Shown here: positions 1-9,439 of the stretch, piece by piece | Position numbering within the stretch: the stretch's first letter is position 1 | Layout: every line of letters starts with the position of its first letter | The notes under the pieces: model-generated | Seen by the model: the letters and a program-made list of their open reading frames with translations, nothing else | The model's database searches: none | What the model was told of the DNA's origin: nothing | Source: Struthio camelus | Taxonomy: Eukaryota > Chordata > Aves > Struthioniformes > Struthionidae | Direction: 5' to 3' | NCBI RefSeq assembly: GCF_040807025.1 | Contig: NC_090951.1 | Span: 29,973,573 to 30,037,572 of the forward strand | Length of the DNA: 64,000 nucleotides | Made by a program: the position numbers and the translations under genes

Positions 1-2083
1 CTCCCGCTCCTGCAATTTTCCAGCCCAGAGAGGGGCCAAACGAGAAACATTTAACAGCTTTCCTCCTCGTCCTCCCTGACCAAGAGAGGCAGGAGGAGAG
101 ATGCAGCCTGACGCGCGACCAGCCGGCTCCGCAGTCAGGCACAAAATGGTCAGAGAAGGAAAAGGGAGGAGGGATTTGAGCACACATAGATGGCACGAGA
201 AAGAGAAGGGGCAAAGTCAGCACGGAAGAGAGAAAGCTGTAGAGATTTAGGGAGAGAAGAACAGAAAGAGAGAGATGGAGGGAAGTGGAGGAGAGAAAGA
301 GAACGAAGAAGAGGAGAGACCAGAAGAGGTGGCAGAAAGGCAAGAAGCTGGGGGAGAAAAATAGCTCAGGCTAAAGACGCCACCGACTACCTTAGCTGCA
401 GGGAAAACAGCAGTTAATTAGTTGGGTGATCAATCATATTTCTGCTGACGAGTTCATTTGACCTTAATACCTATGAAGTTCTTCGAGCCACAAAAAAGAG
501 GTTTATGCCTTGTTTTTCCCAGGAATTGCCCGGTTCATGCACCTTCCTATCCGGCAATGCAGTCAGTTCTCGTTCAAGGGAGCAGGCGACCTGTTCTTAT
601 TTCTCAGGAAAGGGAGGCTATCATGATATTTCTTTAAAAGCAAAGTAGCACGTGGCAAGTAACCTGCAAAGACCCTGAGAAAAGCTTCCTGTCCTTAGCG
701 CTGATGAGAGTCTGTAGGGGATGCAGGAGCAATACCGGCCGGCCGCCCTGCTAGGAGGAATTCCTGTGCCACCCATCCAAGACAGCTTTCCGCAACACTC
801 AGGTGGAAAGCAATGCATCGGCTCGGACTTTTCCCCGCAAGGAGACAGGCAGCTTGTCCCAGTCGAGAAAAGGAAAGCAGGCGTGGGCACGAATCACGGG
901 AAACCCCCCCAGCTGCTGGTGCCTCCCGAGCACGGCGCCCCACCAAGCAGCGGCCCAGCAGCGTTGTGAGCCTGGGAAGCCCCTGGAGTGGATGCGCTGG
1001 GGTGTTTCCCCGTGAACGGCTGTCCATATGACAGCCCTGAGCCGGCTCCAGGAGGGGAAGGGACAAAACGGACATTCCTGTCCGAGGAAATAAATGAAGC
1101 GACTGTCCCAGGCAAGGGAACTGCTCTATCTCCTACCATTCAGTAGACCCTAAGAGAAGCAGAAGAAGCAGAGAGAAAAATGCCCTTAATCTCGTCTGTC
1201 AAGGGACTAATAAAAGAAATAGATGCTAACTTCAGTTAAGCAATATTTGGTCAAGGAGAGGGGAATTGCATCTTACAGGCATGGCGGAGGAAATGGAAAA
1301 CTGCTGCTAAAAGCAGGTGCAAAGGTCCCCTCAAAGCAATTCCTTGGGTTGTCACTGACAAGCAGGCTGAAACGTGCCCAGCTGACAAACGACTGTGCAG
1401 CTAAAGCAGCATCTGCAAACCAATCCATCCTCAAATAACCTCGCTATGCTAATGACAGGGCTGGATTCCCCAGCGCCCTGCCTGCTGGGGGCACCCCAAG
1501 TGTCTGCTGAGGAGCGGACGTCTTTCAGCACCCGCCGCCGCGCCGGCCTTGCTTTGCGACCAGCACTGCAGTCCCGCTGGGCAGCTGCTGAGGCGCGCCA
1601 AAGCCCAGCTTGCCACACTCCACCCTGCAGTGGGGGCAGAGCCGCGGCCTGTCCACTGCCTTTTGGGTTTTTGCTTTGGTTTTTTCTGTATATAGGTTTT
1701 CTGGCTAATGATGGAGGCTGGGGAGTCCCTTCCGGCTCGAGGCACGCCAAGGGTTCATACTTGGACGCTGATTCTGAAGCGGCAGAGGAAGACCCGTCCC
1801 CGCATCCCTGAAGGGGCACGGCGTTGCCCCTGGCTGCGGTGACAAGGTCTCCTGGCCCTGCCGGGGACCTGGCGCCTCTCCGCGAGCAGCAGCGAGCTGG
1901 GCACAGCCAGCGCCGCCCGCGCAGTTCTCCGGCTGTTCCTGACGATGGAGGAAAACAGAAGACAGACCCGGTGGGTGTACGGGTCAGGACGGCGGCAGGG
2001 CTGGCAGCCGCCGGCCGGGTCACCCCATCCTCGGCCGCCTGGGTCTGACACCGGGGGGAGCTCCCGTCGGCCGCTTAAAGCCA
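1..2083. other. Flank A, first copy: non-array DNA left of the first monomer
   Basis: No gene recognised. The stretch begins at the window edge, so its left limit is unknown. It contains a purine-rich block (about 250-360), mixed sequence to about 1500, and a GC- and CpG-rich end (about 1500-2083). Short open frames on both strands in the GC-rich end are those expected from GC-rich DNA and overlap each other. The last ~60 bases (from about 2024) resemble, with substitutions and a ~115-bp length difference, the right end of the 6-kb monomer (compare 17365-17539). The whole block recurs at 9440-11522. Confidence 0.7.
250..360 (+). repeat. Purine-rich low-complexity tract
   Basis: This stretch is almost entirely A and G on the + strand (GAGA/GGAA-type runs). 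It gives an arginine/glutamate-rich open frame that I regard as an artefact of composition. It is repeated at 9689-9799. Confidence 0.75.
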
Positions 2084-2427
2084 CGGCTCAGGAGGAGCCG
2101 CGCGGCAAGGGAAAGGCCCGGCCCAGAGCGGCCCTTTCCGCGGCACAGGCGACCTCGGGAGCCCAAGGGCCCCGCCGCGCTGGCACGGGCCGGCTGCGGG
2201 CGGCGGGACGGTCGCAGCCGCCTGCAGCCGCCGCGACAAGGGCCCAACCAGACGGCTTCGAAGCCGCGGGCTCGGAGACGAGGACGGCTCCTTCTGCGCT
2301 CCTTGAGCGCAGCCAACAGAGGCAGCGAACAGACGCAGCAGTTAGCGCAGCAGTTTGCGCAGAAGGGCGCCAGAAGGCAAAGAAGGTGCCTCTCCATTTT
2401 GCACAGTGGTGTGTCCTTCCCCGGGGC

Positions 2428-3819
2428 ATGGCCGTGACACGCCGCAGAGCACGTTCCCCCGTGGCTGCTGGAGGTGCTGCATCGGCTGTGTCTGAGGCTT
2501 CAACGCAGACAGACCCTCCGACAGCAGATGCAGCTCTGCAGGTGTCAGGCTGCAGGCAGTGCCTGGGGCCTCTGCGTGGGGCCTGGGCTGACAGTCAGCT
2601 CTCCTGCGTGAGGTGTGCTGTGCTTGACCAGTTGCGTCACCAGATAAAGGAGCTACGGGAGGAGGTTAGTAGGCTGCGTAGCATCCGAGAGGATGAGCGG
2701 GAGATTGACAGGGCGTTCTCGGAGACTGTTCAGCTCCGGGAGTCCCCTGCCCCCACTGCAGCGGAGTTGTCGGAGGGCTCAGCACCGTGTGTAAAGGTGC
2801 ATCATAACGCTGTTGAAGAGGGCTGGAAGCTGGTGACCTCTCGTAGAAGGAGAAAGGCTCTTGCTCCTCCTCAAGACTTACCCTTGAAGGACAAGTTTAG
2901 TGCCCTGCAAGCCGAGGAGAGGCTGGGCATGGCTCCAAGGGAGGCAACTGGCCGGGCAGACCCTGTGCCGTGCAGGAACCCCCGGAAGAAGCGGCGAGTG
3001 ATTGTTGTGGGTGACTGCCTGCTGCAGGGGACAGAGGCACCTCTCTGCCGACCTGACCTCTTGCCCAGAGAGGTTTGCTGCCTGCCAGGGGCTCGAATAA
3101 GAGATGTCGTGGAAAGACTGCCAAGGCTTGTCCATGCATCGGACTACTACCCTCTGCTGATCTTCCATGTGGGTGCTAATGACGCAAAAGGCAAACTGGA
3201 AAGCATCAAACAGGACTTCAGAGCTCTGGGAACGGTGGTGAAGGGTCTGGGAGCCCGGGTCGTTTTCTCCTCAATCTTGCCTGTGAGGGGGAAGGATGGG
3301 AGGAGGAGTAGACGAGTTTTCCAAGTTAACAACTGGCTGCGCCGCTGGTGTTGGCAACAGGGCTTTGGTTTCTATGACCGTGGGACCCTGTTTGAAGATC
3401 AACAGCTGATGGGGAGCCACCTTAAGGATCCACCTTACCAAGCGGGGCACGTGCGTCTTTGCCAACAGATTGGCCAGCCTGGTAAGGAGGGCTTTAAACT
3501 AGGCAAGATGGGGGAAGGGGAGTGGTGTAGTGGCAGGAGAGTCAGTAAAACACCGCTCAAGTCAGGATGCCTCCAGCGGGTGCATACAGCCAGGGGAGAC
3601 AGCATGCAACATGGCTATGGAGGATCCTCTTGCGCCTCTTCTGGGAAGCTTGCATGCTTGGCTGGCTCTCTGGAATGCCTGTATAGCAATGCACGCAGCA
3701 TGGGGAATCAGCAGGAAGAGTTAGAGCTCTGTGTGCGGTCGCAGGGCCATGATCTCATTGCAGTGACAGAGACATGGTGGGATAGCTCACATGACTGGGA
3801 TGCTGTCATGGATGGCTAG
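2428..3819 (+). pseudogene. CR1 ORF1 (zinc-knuckle/coiled-coil/esterase) running into the endonuclease frame
   Basis: CR1 ORF1 protein, an RNA-binding/chaperone-type partner of the retrotransposition complex. I chose ATG 2428 because it is followed by a basic N terminus (MAVTRRRARS) and a STQTD motif like other CR1 ORF1s; the frame is open further upstream only because the DNA is GC-rich. Counting from that Met: C42-x2-C45 and C60-x2-C63 (PHD/zinc-like), a predicted coiled coil about residues 66-96, then the SGNH-hydrolase domain from about residue 190. The nucleophile block reads GDC (Cys197, codon 3016-3018) where the family has GDS, block III is present as HVGAND (from residue 247), and the C-terminal D-x-x-H is not obvious. 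The frame continues without a stop into the first ~47 residues of the endonuclease before TAG 3817-3819. In other CR1s ORF1 and ORF2 are separate frames. Confidence 0.85.
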
Positions 3820-6431
3820 GTGCTTTTTAGGAAAGACAGGCCAGGAAGGCGAGGTGGTGGAGTTGCTCTTTATGGGAGGGAGCAACTAGAATGTATGGAG
3901 CTCTGCCTCGGGGTGGATGAAGAGCAAGTGGAGAGCCTGTGGGTAAGGATTAAAGGGCAGGGTAACATGGGTGACACGGTGGTGGGGGTTTACTACAGGC
4001 CACCTGACCAGGAGGAAGTCATCGATGAGGCCTTCTACCGACAGCTGGAAGTAGCCTCACGATCACGGGCCCTGGTTCTCATGGGAGACTTCAACCACCC
4101 TGACATCTGTTGGCAAGACAGCACAGCTAGGCACAAACAGTCAAAGAGGTTCCTGCAGAGGATTGATGATAATTTCTTGACTCAGGTGGTGGAGACGCCA
4201 ACGAGGAGAGGTGCAATGCTAGACCTTGTCCTAACGAACAAAGAAGGTCTAGTTGGAGAGGTGAAGGTTGGGGGCAGCCTTGGCTGCAGTGACCATGAGA
4301 TGGTGGAGTTCAGGATCCTACGAGGAGGGAGCAGGGCAATGAGTAGGATTGCAACGCTGGACTTCAGGAGAGCTAACTTTGGCCTCTTGTGGGACCTACT
4401 TAGGGGAATCTCATGGGGTAGGGCCCTGGGGGGAAGAGGGGTCCAAGAAAGCTGGTTAATATTCAAGCATCACCTCCTCCAGGCTCAAGAGCAGTGCATC
4501 CCTCTGAGAAAGAAGTCGAGCAAAGCGGGCAGGAGACCTGCCTGGATGAGCAAGGAACTCCTGGCCAAACTCCAGCAGAAGAAGGAAGTACACAGAATGT
4601 GGAAAAGGGGACAGGCCACTTGGGGGGAATACAGGGACGTTGTCAGAGTGTGCAGGGATGCGACAAGGAAGGCTAAGGCCCAGTTGGAATTAAATCTGGC
4701 AAGGACAACAAGAAGGGGTTCTTCAAATACATCAATAGCAAAAGGAAGACTAGGGAACACGTGGGCCCGCTGCTGAATGGGGCGGGTGCCCTGGTGACGA
4801 AGGATACAGAGAAGGCAGAGTTATTGAATGCCTTCTTTGCTTCAGTCTTCACTGCTAAGGCCAGTCCTCAGGAATTCCAGACCTTGGAGACAAGAGAGGA
4901 AGTCTGGAGAAAGGAAGACTCTCCCTTGGTTGAAGAGGATCAGGTTAGAGATCTTTTGTCCAAACTTGACATCCATAAATCCACGGGCCCCGATGGGATG
5001 CACCCACGAGTGCTGAGGGAGCTGGCGGATGTTATCGCTAGGCCACTCTCCATCATCTTGGAAAGGTCCTGGAGATCAGGAGAGGTGCCTGAGGACTGGA
5101 AGAAAGCCAATGTCACCCCAGTCTTCCAAAAGGGCAAGAAGGAGGAGCCAGGAATCTACAGGCCTGTCAGCCTCACCTCCATCCCTGGCAAGGTGATGGA
5201 ACAGCTCCTCCTGGAGGTCATCGCTAAGCATCTGAAGGACAAGAAGGTGATCAGGAGTAGTCAGCACGGATTCACCAAAGGGAAATCATGCTTGACCAAT
5301 CTGATAGCCTTCTATGACGGAATGACTGGCTGGGTAGATGAGGAGAGAGCAGTGGATGTTGTCTACCTGGACTTCAGCAAGGCTTTTGACACTGTCTCCC
5401 ATCACATCCTTCTAGGTAAGCTCAGGAAGTGTGGGCTAGACGAGTGGACAGTGAGGTGGCTTGAGAACTGGCTGGATGGCCAAGCTCAGAGGGTTGTGGT
5501 GAATGGCGCAGAGTCAAGTTGGAGGCCTGTGGCTAGTGGTGTCCCCCAGGGGTCAGTCCTGGGTCCAGTCTTGTTCAAGGCATTCCTCAGTGACCTGGAG
5601 GAAGGGACAGAGTGCACCCTCAGCAAGTTTGCTGATGATACTAAACTGGGGGGAGAGGCTAACACACCAGAAGACTGTGCTGCCATTCCGAGGGACCTGG
5701 ACAGGCTGGAGAGGTGGGCGGAGAGGAACCTCCTGAAGTTCAACAAAGGCAAGTGCAAGGTCCTGCACCTAGGCAGGAATAATCCCATGCAGCAGTACAG
5801 GCTGGGGGTTGACCTGCTGGAAAGTAGCTCTGCAGAGGAGGACCTGGGAGTGCTGGTGGACAACAAGTTAAACATGAGCCAGCAGTGTGCCCTTGTGGCC
5901 AAGAAGGCCAATGGGATCCTGGGGTGCATTAGGCGGAGTGTTGCCAGCAGGTCGAGGGAGGTGATCCTGCCCCTCTCCTCAGCCCTGGGGAGGCCTCCCC
6001 TGGAGTACTGTGTCCAGTTCTGGGCTCCCCAGTACAAGAGAGACATGGCACTCCTGGAGAGAGTCCAGCGGAGGGCTACCAAGATGATTAGAGGGCTGGA
6101 GCACCTCTCCTAGGAAGAAAGACTGCAAGAGCTGGGCCTGTTGAGCCTGGAGAAGAGAAGATTGAGAGGGGATCTCATCAACGTGTACAAGTATCTGAAG
6201 GGGGAGTGTCAAGAGGATGAGGCCAGTCTCTTCTCTGTGGTGCCCAGCAACAGGACAAGAGGCAATGGGCAGAAACTGAACCACAGGAAGTTCCATCTGA
6301 ACCTGAGAAAAATCTTCTTGACTGTGAGGGTGACAGAGCACTGGAACAGGTTGCCCAGAGAGGTGGTGGAGTCTCCTTCCTTGGAGATATTCAAAACCCG
6401 TCTGGATGCGATCCTGGGAAATATGCTCTAG
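3676..6431 (+). pseudogene. CR1 ORF2 endonuclease-reverse transcriptase, broken
   Basis: The enzyme for target-primed reverse transcription. The endonuclease part shows the APE-family residues in order: SNARSM (Asn), TETWW (Glu), GDFNHP (Asp/Asn) and SDHEM (terminal Asp-His). The RT part shows motif A LDFSKAFD (from about 5367), motif B GVPQGS (from 5538) and motif C FADD (5628-5639), so the catalytic residues are kept. Three lesions break it: TAG 3817-3819 where CR1s have Tyr (GY-LFRKD), a frameshift near 4700 (endonuclease frame closes at 4776, RT frame is open from about 4708), and TAG 6111-6113 where CR1s have Tyr (HLS-Y-EERL). The C-terminal part continues in frame to 6431. Confidence 0.93.
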
Positions 6432-6816
6432 GTGACCCTGCTTGAGCAGGGAGGGTGGACTAGATGATCTCCAGAGGTCCCTTCCAACCTCAACGATTCT
6501 GTGATTCTGTGATTCTGCTGCCTGCGACGCCGCTGCCGCAGGGAGGTGCTCAGGAGGCTCCAGAGTTCCTGTGCTGCCTCGTGGCCCGGGCAGAGCCCCC
6601 CGCCGGCCCGAGACGGGGCACCAGCGGCCAGGCACCCGCCGGAGCACCACGAGCCACCGCTGCCGGCCCCTAAAGGCAGCCGCCGGCGGGGGCAGCGGTG
6701 GTGGCGGCGGCAGCCCCAGCGGGGCCCGGCCCGGGCAGGCGGCGGCCGCGGGGGCTGCAGCAGGCAGCGGCGGCGGCAGGGCCGGGGCAGGAGCCGCGGG
6801 GCAGAAAAGCAGGGGC

Positions 6817-6887
6817 TGCATTGGCCGGGAATCGAACCCGGGTCTCCCGCGTGGCGGGCGAGAATTCTCCCCCTGAACCACCAATGC
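6817..6887 (-). tRNA. tRNA-Gly-GCC: tRNA-Gly(GCC)-like gene, C33 variant
   Basis: 71-nt cloverleaf. The acceptor stem GCATTGG pairs with CCAATGC, the T arm is CCGGG-TTCGATT-CCCGG, and the anticodon stem CTCGC/GCGGG encloses loop CCGCCAC, anticodon GCC. The B box (GGTTCGATTCC) is perfect and the A box acceptable; a Pol III TTTT terminator lies just downstream (6805-6808 on the opposite strand). Against the vertebrate tRNA-Gly(GCC) as I remember it there are four changes: two T-to-G in the D loop, T-to-C at position 33, and G-to-A in the variable loop. U33 is near-universal in elongator tRNAs, so decoding may be impaired. It points toward the CR1 3' end. Confidence 0.85.
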
Positions 6888-7639
6888 CACGGCCGGGGCT
6901 CCCCCGCGGCCCCACCGCCCCCCGCAGCGCCCCCGCCGGCACCTCCGCGGCCCCCGCCCGGCCGGGGCCCGGCCGCCCCCGCAGGCAGCTGCCTTTTGGG
7001 GCTGGCAGCGGTGCTTGGCCGCAGTTGTGGCTGCTGCGGGAGAGCCCAAAGCGCCGAGGGCCTTGGTGTTCGCAGGGGCGCGCGAGCTTGGCCAGGGCCC
7101 TCGTGATGCCCTGTTAACTCTGGAGCCTAACGAGAACGCCCTGAAGTGCCACGATGCCTCAGGTAGCCAAGCTGGCGCTCTCGTGGCTTGCGCCCCCGGA
7201 ATCAGAGCAGGCTGCTCGGCTCCTTCCCTTGGGGGCTGCCCGCCAGCGGTGGCCAGCCCCGCGGCTGCCAGGCTCCCCGCGCCAGCGCCGCCAGGGCCCG
7301 TGGCACCCCGGGGTCGACTTTGTGACAGACGCTGCAGTTCTGGGTCAGGCCTTTTCCTGGCCTTGCTTCTTGTCTTGCTCAGCGCCCCGGGCGCAGCAGG
7401 AGAGGCGAAGCCCCGGCTGCAGCGGCTGCCGCGGGAGGGCAGGGCAGGACCTGGCCCGGGCGCCGCGGCCTGGAGGCGCTGGAGTCGCTCGCCCCGGGGC
7501 GCGCGGGGCGCCCGCATCTGCGCCGGGGCCGCGGCCAAGTGCCGGCAGGGAGGGCAGCCGGGCCCCGGCCCTGCGCGGGGACAGCAGCCGGCAGCCAGGG
7601 GTGCGGGGGCGGCGGGGCCGCGGGGGAGCCCCGGCCGCG

Positions 7640-7710
7640 GCATTGGTGGTTCAGGGGGAGAATTCTCGCCCGCCACGCGGGAGACCCGGGTTCGATTCCC
7701 GGCCAATGCA
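7640..7710 (+). tRNA. tRNA-Gly-GCC: tRNA-Gly(GCC)-like gene, C33 variant
   Basis: Same 71-nt sequence as the - strand partner at 6817-6887, 752 bp away head-to-head. TTTT terminator at 7719-7722. It points toward the monomer end and, here, toward flank B. Confidence 0.85.
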
Positions 7711-8102
7711 GCCCCTGCTTTTCTGCCCCGCGGCTCCTGCCCCGGCCCTGCCGCCGCCGCTGCCTGCTGCAGCCCCCGCGGCCGCCGCCTGCCCGGGCCG
7801 GGCCCCGCTGGGGCTGCCGCCGCCACCACCGCTGCCCCCGCCGGCGGCTGCCTTTAGGGGCCGGCAGCGGAGGCAGGGAGTCCCTGTCCCCCCCCCGCTC
7901 CCAACACCCCTACCGCCCCGTCCCGCCCCATCCTCGACCACCTGGGTCTCACGCCGGGAGGAGGCAGAAGGCCCGTTCGACCGCGGCCGCGACGGCGGGG
8001 TCTGCGCCCGGCTCTCCGCCAGCAGCCTGGGAGGGAGCAGCAGCGCAAACGCAGCCCCGGGGGCACCGGACGGCCCCTCGCCCCGGCCGCTTCCAGCCGC
8101 GG

Positions 8103-9439
8103 AAAATGTATGGTTTTCAGTATCACTATTTCCAGTTATGTACTGATGATGGAAACCCATCTGCCCTGGAGGAATTGCCACAGAGCAATGAAGACTTTTT
8201 GGTTCCCCCTTCAGTCCAGTTTCAGATCAACTACCACTTAGAGATCCCCGAAGCAACGGAAGTGGAGCCCATGGACACTCGTCCCCAAGGCTGGGGTTCC
8301 ATGACCAGAGAGAGACAGCCACACGGAAGGGCTACAGAAAGGGAAAAACTGGGAAGAAAACAAATATTCGTGGGGAGCAACCATGAAAAAGACATTAGCT
8401 CCTTCTGGCCATCCATGGGACCTGGGGAAGAGGATTCCTGGGAGGGTGCCCCAACCTGGAAAGAGAAGGCATAAATTAAAAGTTGAAGGAGAAGTGCAGC
8501 CAAAATCTCAACAGCAGGTTCTGAAGGTGCTGGAAGAGCAACTGTGGTTAGAAATGCTCAATATACTTTCTCCAGATGGTCTGGAGAAAGCTGAGGTAGT
8601 CATAGTCCCATTTTTGCATCCTCCTTCACACTTGAGGTTAGCTGGGATCAGATCTGTGATAAGATTGTTAACAAGGAAACAAGGGAGCAGGCCAGAACCA
8701 GGAAAGAAAAGGTTAAATAATATCAGAGAAGTTAGACAAGAGGTGAAGAAATTCACCCACAAGTGCTTAGGGAACTGTGAAACATTTCAATCTGTTAAGA
8801 TCTAGAGGTCTTTTGCAAGAGCATGGAAGAGGGGTGGGGGGTAACATGTCGGAGGATCGTCTATTTTTAAAAAGGCGAAGCGGGTAAATTCAGACCAGAT
8901 CTTAAGATTTTTGGTTCTCAGAGATACTAGATGCTCTGTTTCTGCCTTCTCCTTGATAGGAACGAACGATTAAGCAAGTGTAGGAGCGCCTACCAGACGA
9001 TAAGGTGCTACTAAATGCAATGTCCCCCCAAACTTGTATTTGCCACCTCCATATGGAGAGCGGTTCAGTCCCCTCCTGTATGTTGATGTCCAGCGGCCAT
9101 ACCTGCAGCCAGGGATGTCTCTTCCCAGCTTCCACGAGAGCTGCTGCCTGATGTGGTCCCCGGGCTCCCCACCCCGGCGACAGCGTTTGCTGGGCGCGGG
9201 TGCTGTGCAGGTGGGTCCTCCCAGGTGTTATCCAGCTGTGCAGAGCTCCAGCGTGTGCTCAGCACCCTTCAGAGCAGGCCTGCAGCAATGGAGCGGTGCA
9301 TTAGCCCTGGCCTGGACACAGACCGGTGTGGCAGGCAGGCTCGGGGGAGCGCGAGGAGGTGCAATTTTGGGCACACGCTGCCAAGGACAAATGAGGGCTG
9401 CGGAGCTCAGACACTGTCCAGCTCCTGGGAAAAGAGAAA
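8103..9439. other. Flank B: non-array DNA between the two duplicated blocks
   Basis: The 6-kb monomer homology stops sharply at 8102, exactly one monomer after it began at 2084, and AT-richer DNA follows. No domain or gene recognised. There is an open frame at 8106-8474 and an overlapping one at 8383-8805. If the duplication extends left of the window, part of this stretch may also lie upstream of position 1. Confidence 0.6.
8106..8474 (+). other. Unrecognised open frame (122 codons) at the array/flank B edge
   Basis: It begins with ATG (MYGFQYHYF...) four bases after the end of monomer homology and stops at 8474. The composition is ordinary for protein (no repeats, mixed hydrophobic and charged residues), unlike the GC-driven frames nearby, but I recognise no domain. 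It could be chance, an exon of a host gene, or a pseudogene fragment. No second copy is visible in the window. Confidence 0.15.

Larger units (their letters stand above)
2084..6516 (+). mobile_element. CR1: CR1 LINE copy 1, full length, inactive
   Basis: A non-LTR retrotransposon of the CR1 family. In order: a GC-rich 5' leader (2084-2427), ORF1 with CxxC motifs, coiled coil and SGNH-esterase domain (2428 to about 3670), APE-type endonuclease (about 3676-4450), reverse transcriptase (about 4708-6110), a conserved C-terminal part (6114-6431), and a short 3' UTR ending in two and a half GATTCTGT octamers (6495-6516), the hallmark CR1 tail. No poly(A) tail is present, as normal for CR1. The coding part is dead: in-frame TAG at 3817-3819 and 6111-6113 and a frameshift near 4700, all shared by the other copies. 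The 5' end is set at the point where copies 1 and 3 become collinear; weaker similarity continues to about 2024. Confidence 0.95.
6657..7870. repeat. Linker 1: inverted arms with divergent tRNA-Gly pair and ~680-bp spacer
   Basis: The left arm (6657 to about 6923) is the reverse complement of the right arm (about 7602-7870). Each arm is about 267 bp, very GC-rich, and holds one tRNA-Gly-like gene pointing outward. The enclosed spacer (about 6924-7601) is in the orientation I call forward. It runs from the CR1 3' end side to the monomer end. CpG density is that of a CpG island. Long open frames here in all six frames reflect composition. Confidence 0.9.
1..8102. repeat. Tandem segmental duplication, copy 1 (period 9,439 bp)
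   Basis: Flank A plus one full CR1/tRNA monomer. Every landmark recurs exactly 9,439 bp downstream up to 8102. By eye I noticed only about ten differences from the second copy (for example 1919 G versus A, 4170 T versus C, 4390 T versus A, 6170 G versus C, a linker C-tract). That means roughly 99.9% identity and a very recent event. Confidence 0.9.

Noticed and set aside
190-417. Arg/Glu-rich 75-codon frame
   Set aside because: Translation of the purine-rich tract; no support as a gene.
1352-2023. 223-codon - strand frame in flank A
   Set aside because: Overlaps several other frames in GC-rich DNA and shows no recognisable domain.
1945-2427. Upstream Met (1945) as ORF1 start
   Set aside because: It lies in flank A and is absent from copies 3-9, so it cannot be the native ORF1 start. 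Met 2428 is present in all copies.
6817-7710. CRISPR-like or bacterial inverted-repeat system
   Set aside because: The short repeated units are tRNA genes inside large inverted arms in a vertebrate LINE array; no spacer-repeat periodicity and no cas genes.
5979-7829. 616-codon frame antisense to CR1 3' end and linker (repeated in other monomers)
   Set aside because: Opposite strand of RT and CR1 3' sequence plus GC-rich linker; no domain, only compositional openness.
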